From assembly GCA_002412795.1 (NCBI GenBank), contig DHVS01000038.1, forward strand, positions 1 through 64,000: a DNA stretch of 64,000 nucleotides, given 5' to 3'. Shown here piece by piece: positions 63,242 through 64,000 of the stretch (position 1 is its first letter; each line of letters starts with the position of its first letter). The notes under the pieces were generated by a model that worked only from the letters and a program-made list of their open reading frames with translations, did not search any database and was not told where the DNA came from. The stretch is from a bacterium UBP2_UBA5202 (GTDB lineage Bacteria > Edwardsbacteria > AC1 > EtOH8). The position numbers were made by a program, and so were the translations under genes.

Positions 63242-64000
63242 TTAAATTGCCGCTTTTTCCTTCATGGCCTTGATCTCTTCCGCGGTGTAGCCCAGCTGGG
63301 TCAGGATCTCCTGCTGGTGCTGGCCCAGGGTCGGGGGCGGGGCGTCAATGCTGGCCGGGGTGGCCGAGAACTTGGCCGACAGGTTGAACAGCTTCAGCTC
63401 GCCCAGGTCCGGGTCCCTGATGGTCTCGATGGTCTTGCGGTACTTCACCTGCTCGGCATTGAGCGCCTTTTCCAAGCTGTAAATGTCGCCCGAGGGGACG
63501 CCCTTGGCGTTGAGAACCTCGACCCAGTGCTCGGTGGTCTGGGTTTTCAATTTTTCCTCCAGCAGCGGGGTCAGCAGTTTTCGGTTCTTCTTGCGGGTGT
63601 CCCGCTCCTGGAAACGGGGATCGGTCAAGAGTTCCGGCACGCCCAGCACGGTGGCCAGATCCTCCCACTGCTTCTGCTGGTTGGCCGCGATGTTGATGTA
63701 GCCGTCCTTGGTGACGAAAGTGCCCGAGGGGGCTGCGGTGAAGTTGTCGTTGCCCATCACCACCGGCTGCTGCCCGCCGATCAACAGATTGGCGGCCACC
63801 CAGCCCATCAGCGGCATGATGGAATCCAATAATGCGATGTCTATGAACTGGCCCTCGCCGGTCTTCTCCCGGTAATACAGGGCGGCCATGATGGCGAAGG
63901 CGGCGTTAAGCCCGCCCACCGTGTCGCAGACCGGGAAGCCGGCCCGCAAGGGGTGCAGGCGCTCGTCGCCGTTGACGTCCATCTCGCCTGACAGGCCCTG
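63242..64000 (-). CDS. CaiB/BaiF (family III) CoA-transferase, 5' end outside the window
   Basis: The visible 252 or so residues match the C-terminal two-thirds of a family III CoA-transferase: GLSGEMD at the window edge, GEGQFIDIALLDSIMPLMGW, then DGYINIAANQQKQWEDL and a C-terminal GQHQQEILTQLGYTAEEI. The frame stays open to position 64000, so the start and the catalytic Asp region lie beyond the window. These enzymes move CoA between carboxylic acids. It lies 3 bp upstream of the integrase-like gene. Confidence 0.88.
   Translation of the reverse strand, partial: QGLSGEMDVNGDERLHPLRAGFPVCDTVGGLNAAFAIMAALYYREKTGEGQFIDIALLDSIMPLMGWVAANLLIGGQQPVVMGNDNFTAAPSGTFVTKDGYINIAANQQKQWEDLATVLGVPELLTDPRFQERDTRKKNRKLLTPLLEEKLKTQTTEHWVEVLNAKGVPSGDIYSLEKALNAEQVKYRKTIETIRDPDLGELKLFNLSAKFSATPASIDAPPPTLGQHQQEILTQLGYTAEEIKAMKEKAAI

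Overview
The window reads as a chromosome segment from an uncultivated, probably anaerobic, Gram-negative bacterium. LpxA and an LpxC-FabZ fusion imply an LPS-type outer membrane, and a membrane-bound [NiFe] hydrogenase cluster implies anaerobic hydrogen metabolism. Two points argue against a well-studied phylum: an archaeal-type GatD/GatE pair, and many short accessory cassettes spliced between operon genes. I cannot name the phylum from this sequence. Core genes are GC-rich; most accessory ORFs are visibly AT-rich. I recognised no rRNA, tRNA or CRISPR array.

Layout. 1-4.3 kb (minus): outer-membrane-type protein, TudS/YbgA-type DUF523-DUF1722 protein, DUF4342 protein, CrtI-like desaturase. 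4.3-7.3 kb: radC with a duplicated 3' remnant, a response regulator, AlkD and a GNAT enzyme. 7.4-9.7 kb (plus): a ChlI-like AAA+ ATPase and a VWA protein joined by a textbook -1 frameshift cassette. 9.7-17.7 kb (minus): lipoprotein, ATL protein, slipin/NfeD with an inserted four-helix-bundle gene, AMP nucleosidase, lpxA with a duplicated 5' fragment, Nudix, lpxC-fabZ. 18-21 kb (plus): metal ABC transporter and a secreted LIM-type peptidase. 21.2-22.8 kb (minus): two tiny lysine-rich peptides and a polysaccharide deacetylase.

23.1-43.9 kb (plus) is one long hydrogenase locus. It encodes HydB/HydG-like electron-input subunits, a HycI-type maturation protease, three antiporter-like membrane subunits, and Hyf/Hyc-type C, E, large-subunit, ferredoxin and small-subunit homologues. 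A molybdopterin-oxidoreductase-like protein lacking the usual metal ligand closes it. Interrupting it, all in the same orientation, are a GxxExxY gene, two four-helix-bundle genes, a lipoprotein behind a 21-bp tandem array, a cyclic-nucleotide-binding-type protein, a pyrophosphatase-like protein, an MNT/HEPN toxin-antitoxin pair and two solute-binding lipoproteins.

44.4-64 kb: gatE-gatD, a membrane protein, a TMTC-like glycosyltransferase, an overlapping HD-GYP phosphodiesterase and adenylate cyclase pair, MFS transporter, scpA, an EnvC-like protein, a decayed zinc-ribbon gene, a TPR protein, then on the minus strand leuC-leuD, an integrase-like N-terminal domain and a partial CoA-transferase.

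The most interesting signals are two kinds of accessory insertion. First, four genes of the rRNA intervening-sequence ORF type (three four-helix bundle, one GxxExxY) sit in operon spacers between inverted arms. In most cases the arms are made of short tandem units whose motif is private to each locus, and similar arm pairs without an ORF occur elsewhere in the window. Second, three loci (radC, lpxA, a solute-binding lipoprotein) carry an intact gene plus a partial copy of one of its ends, with small accessory genes between them. The ChlI/ChlD-type frameshift cassette and the bacterial GatDE pair are the other main highlights.
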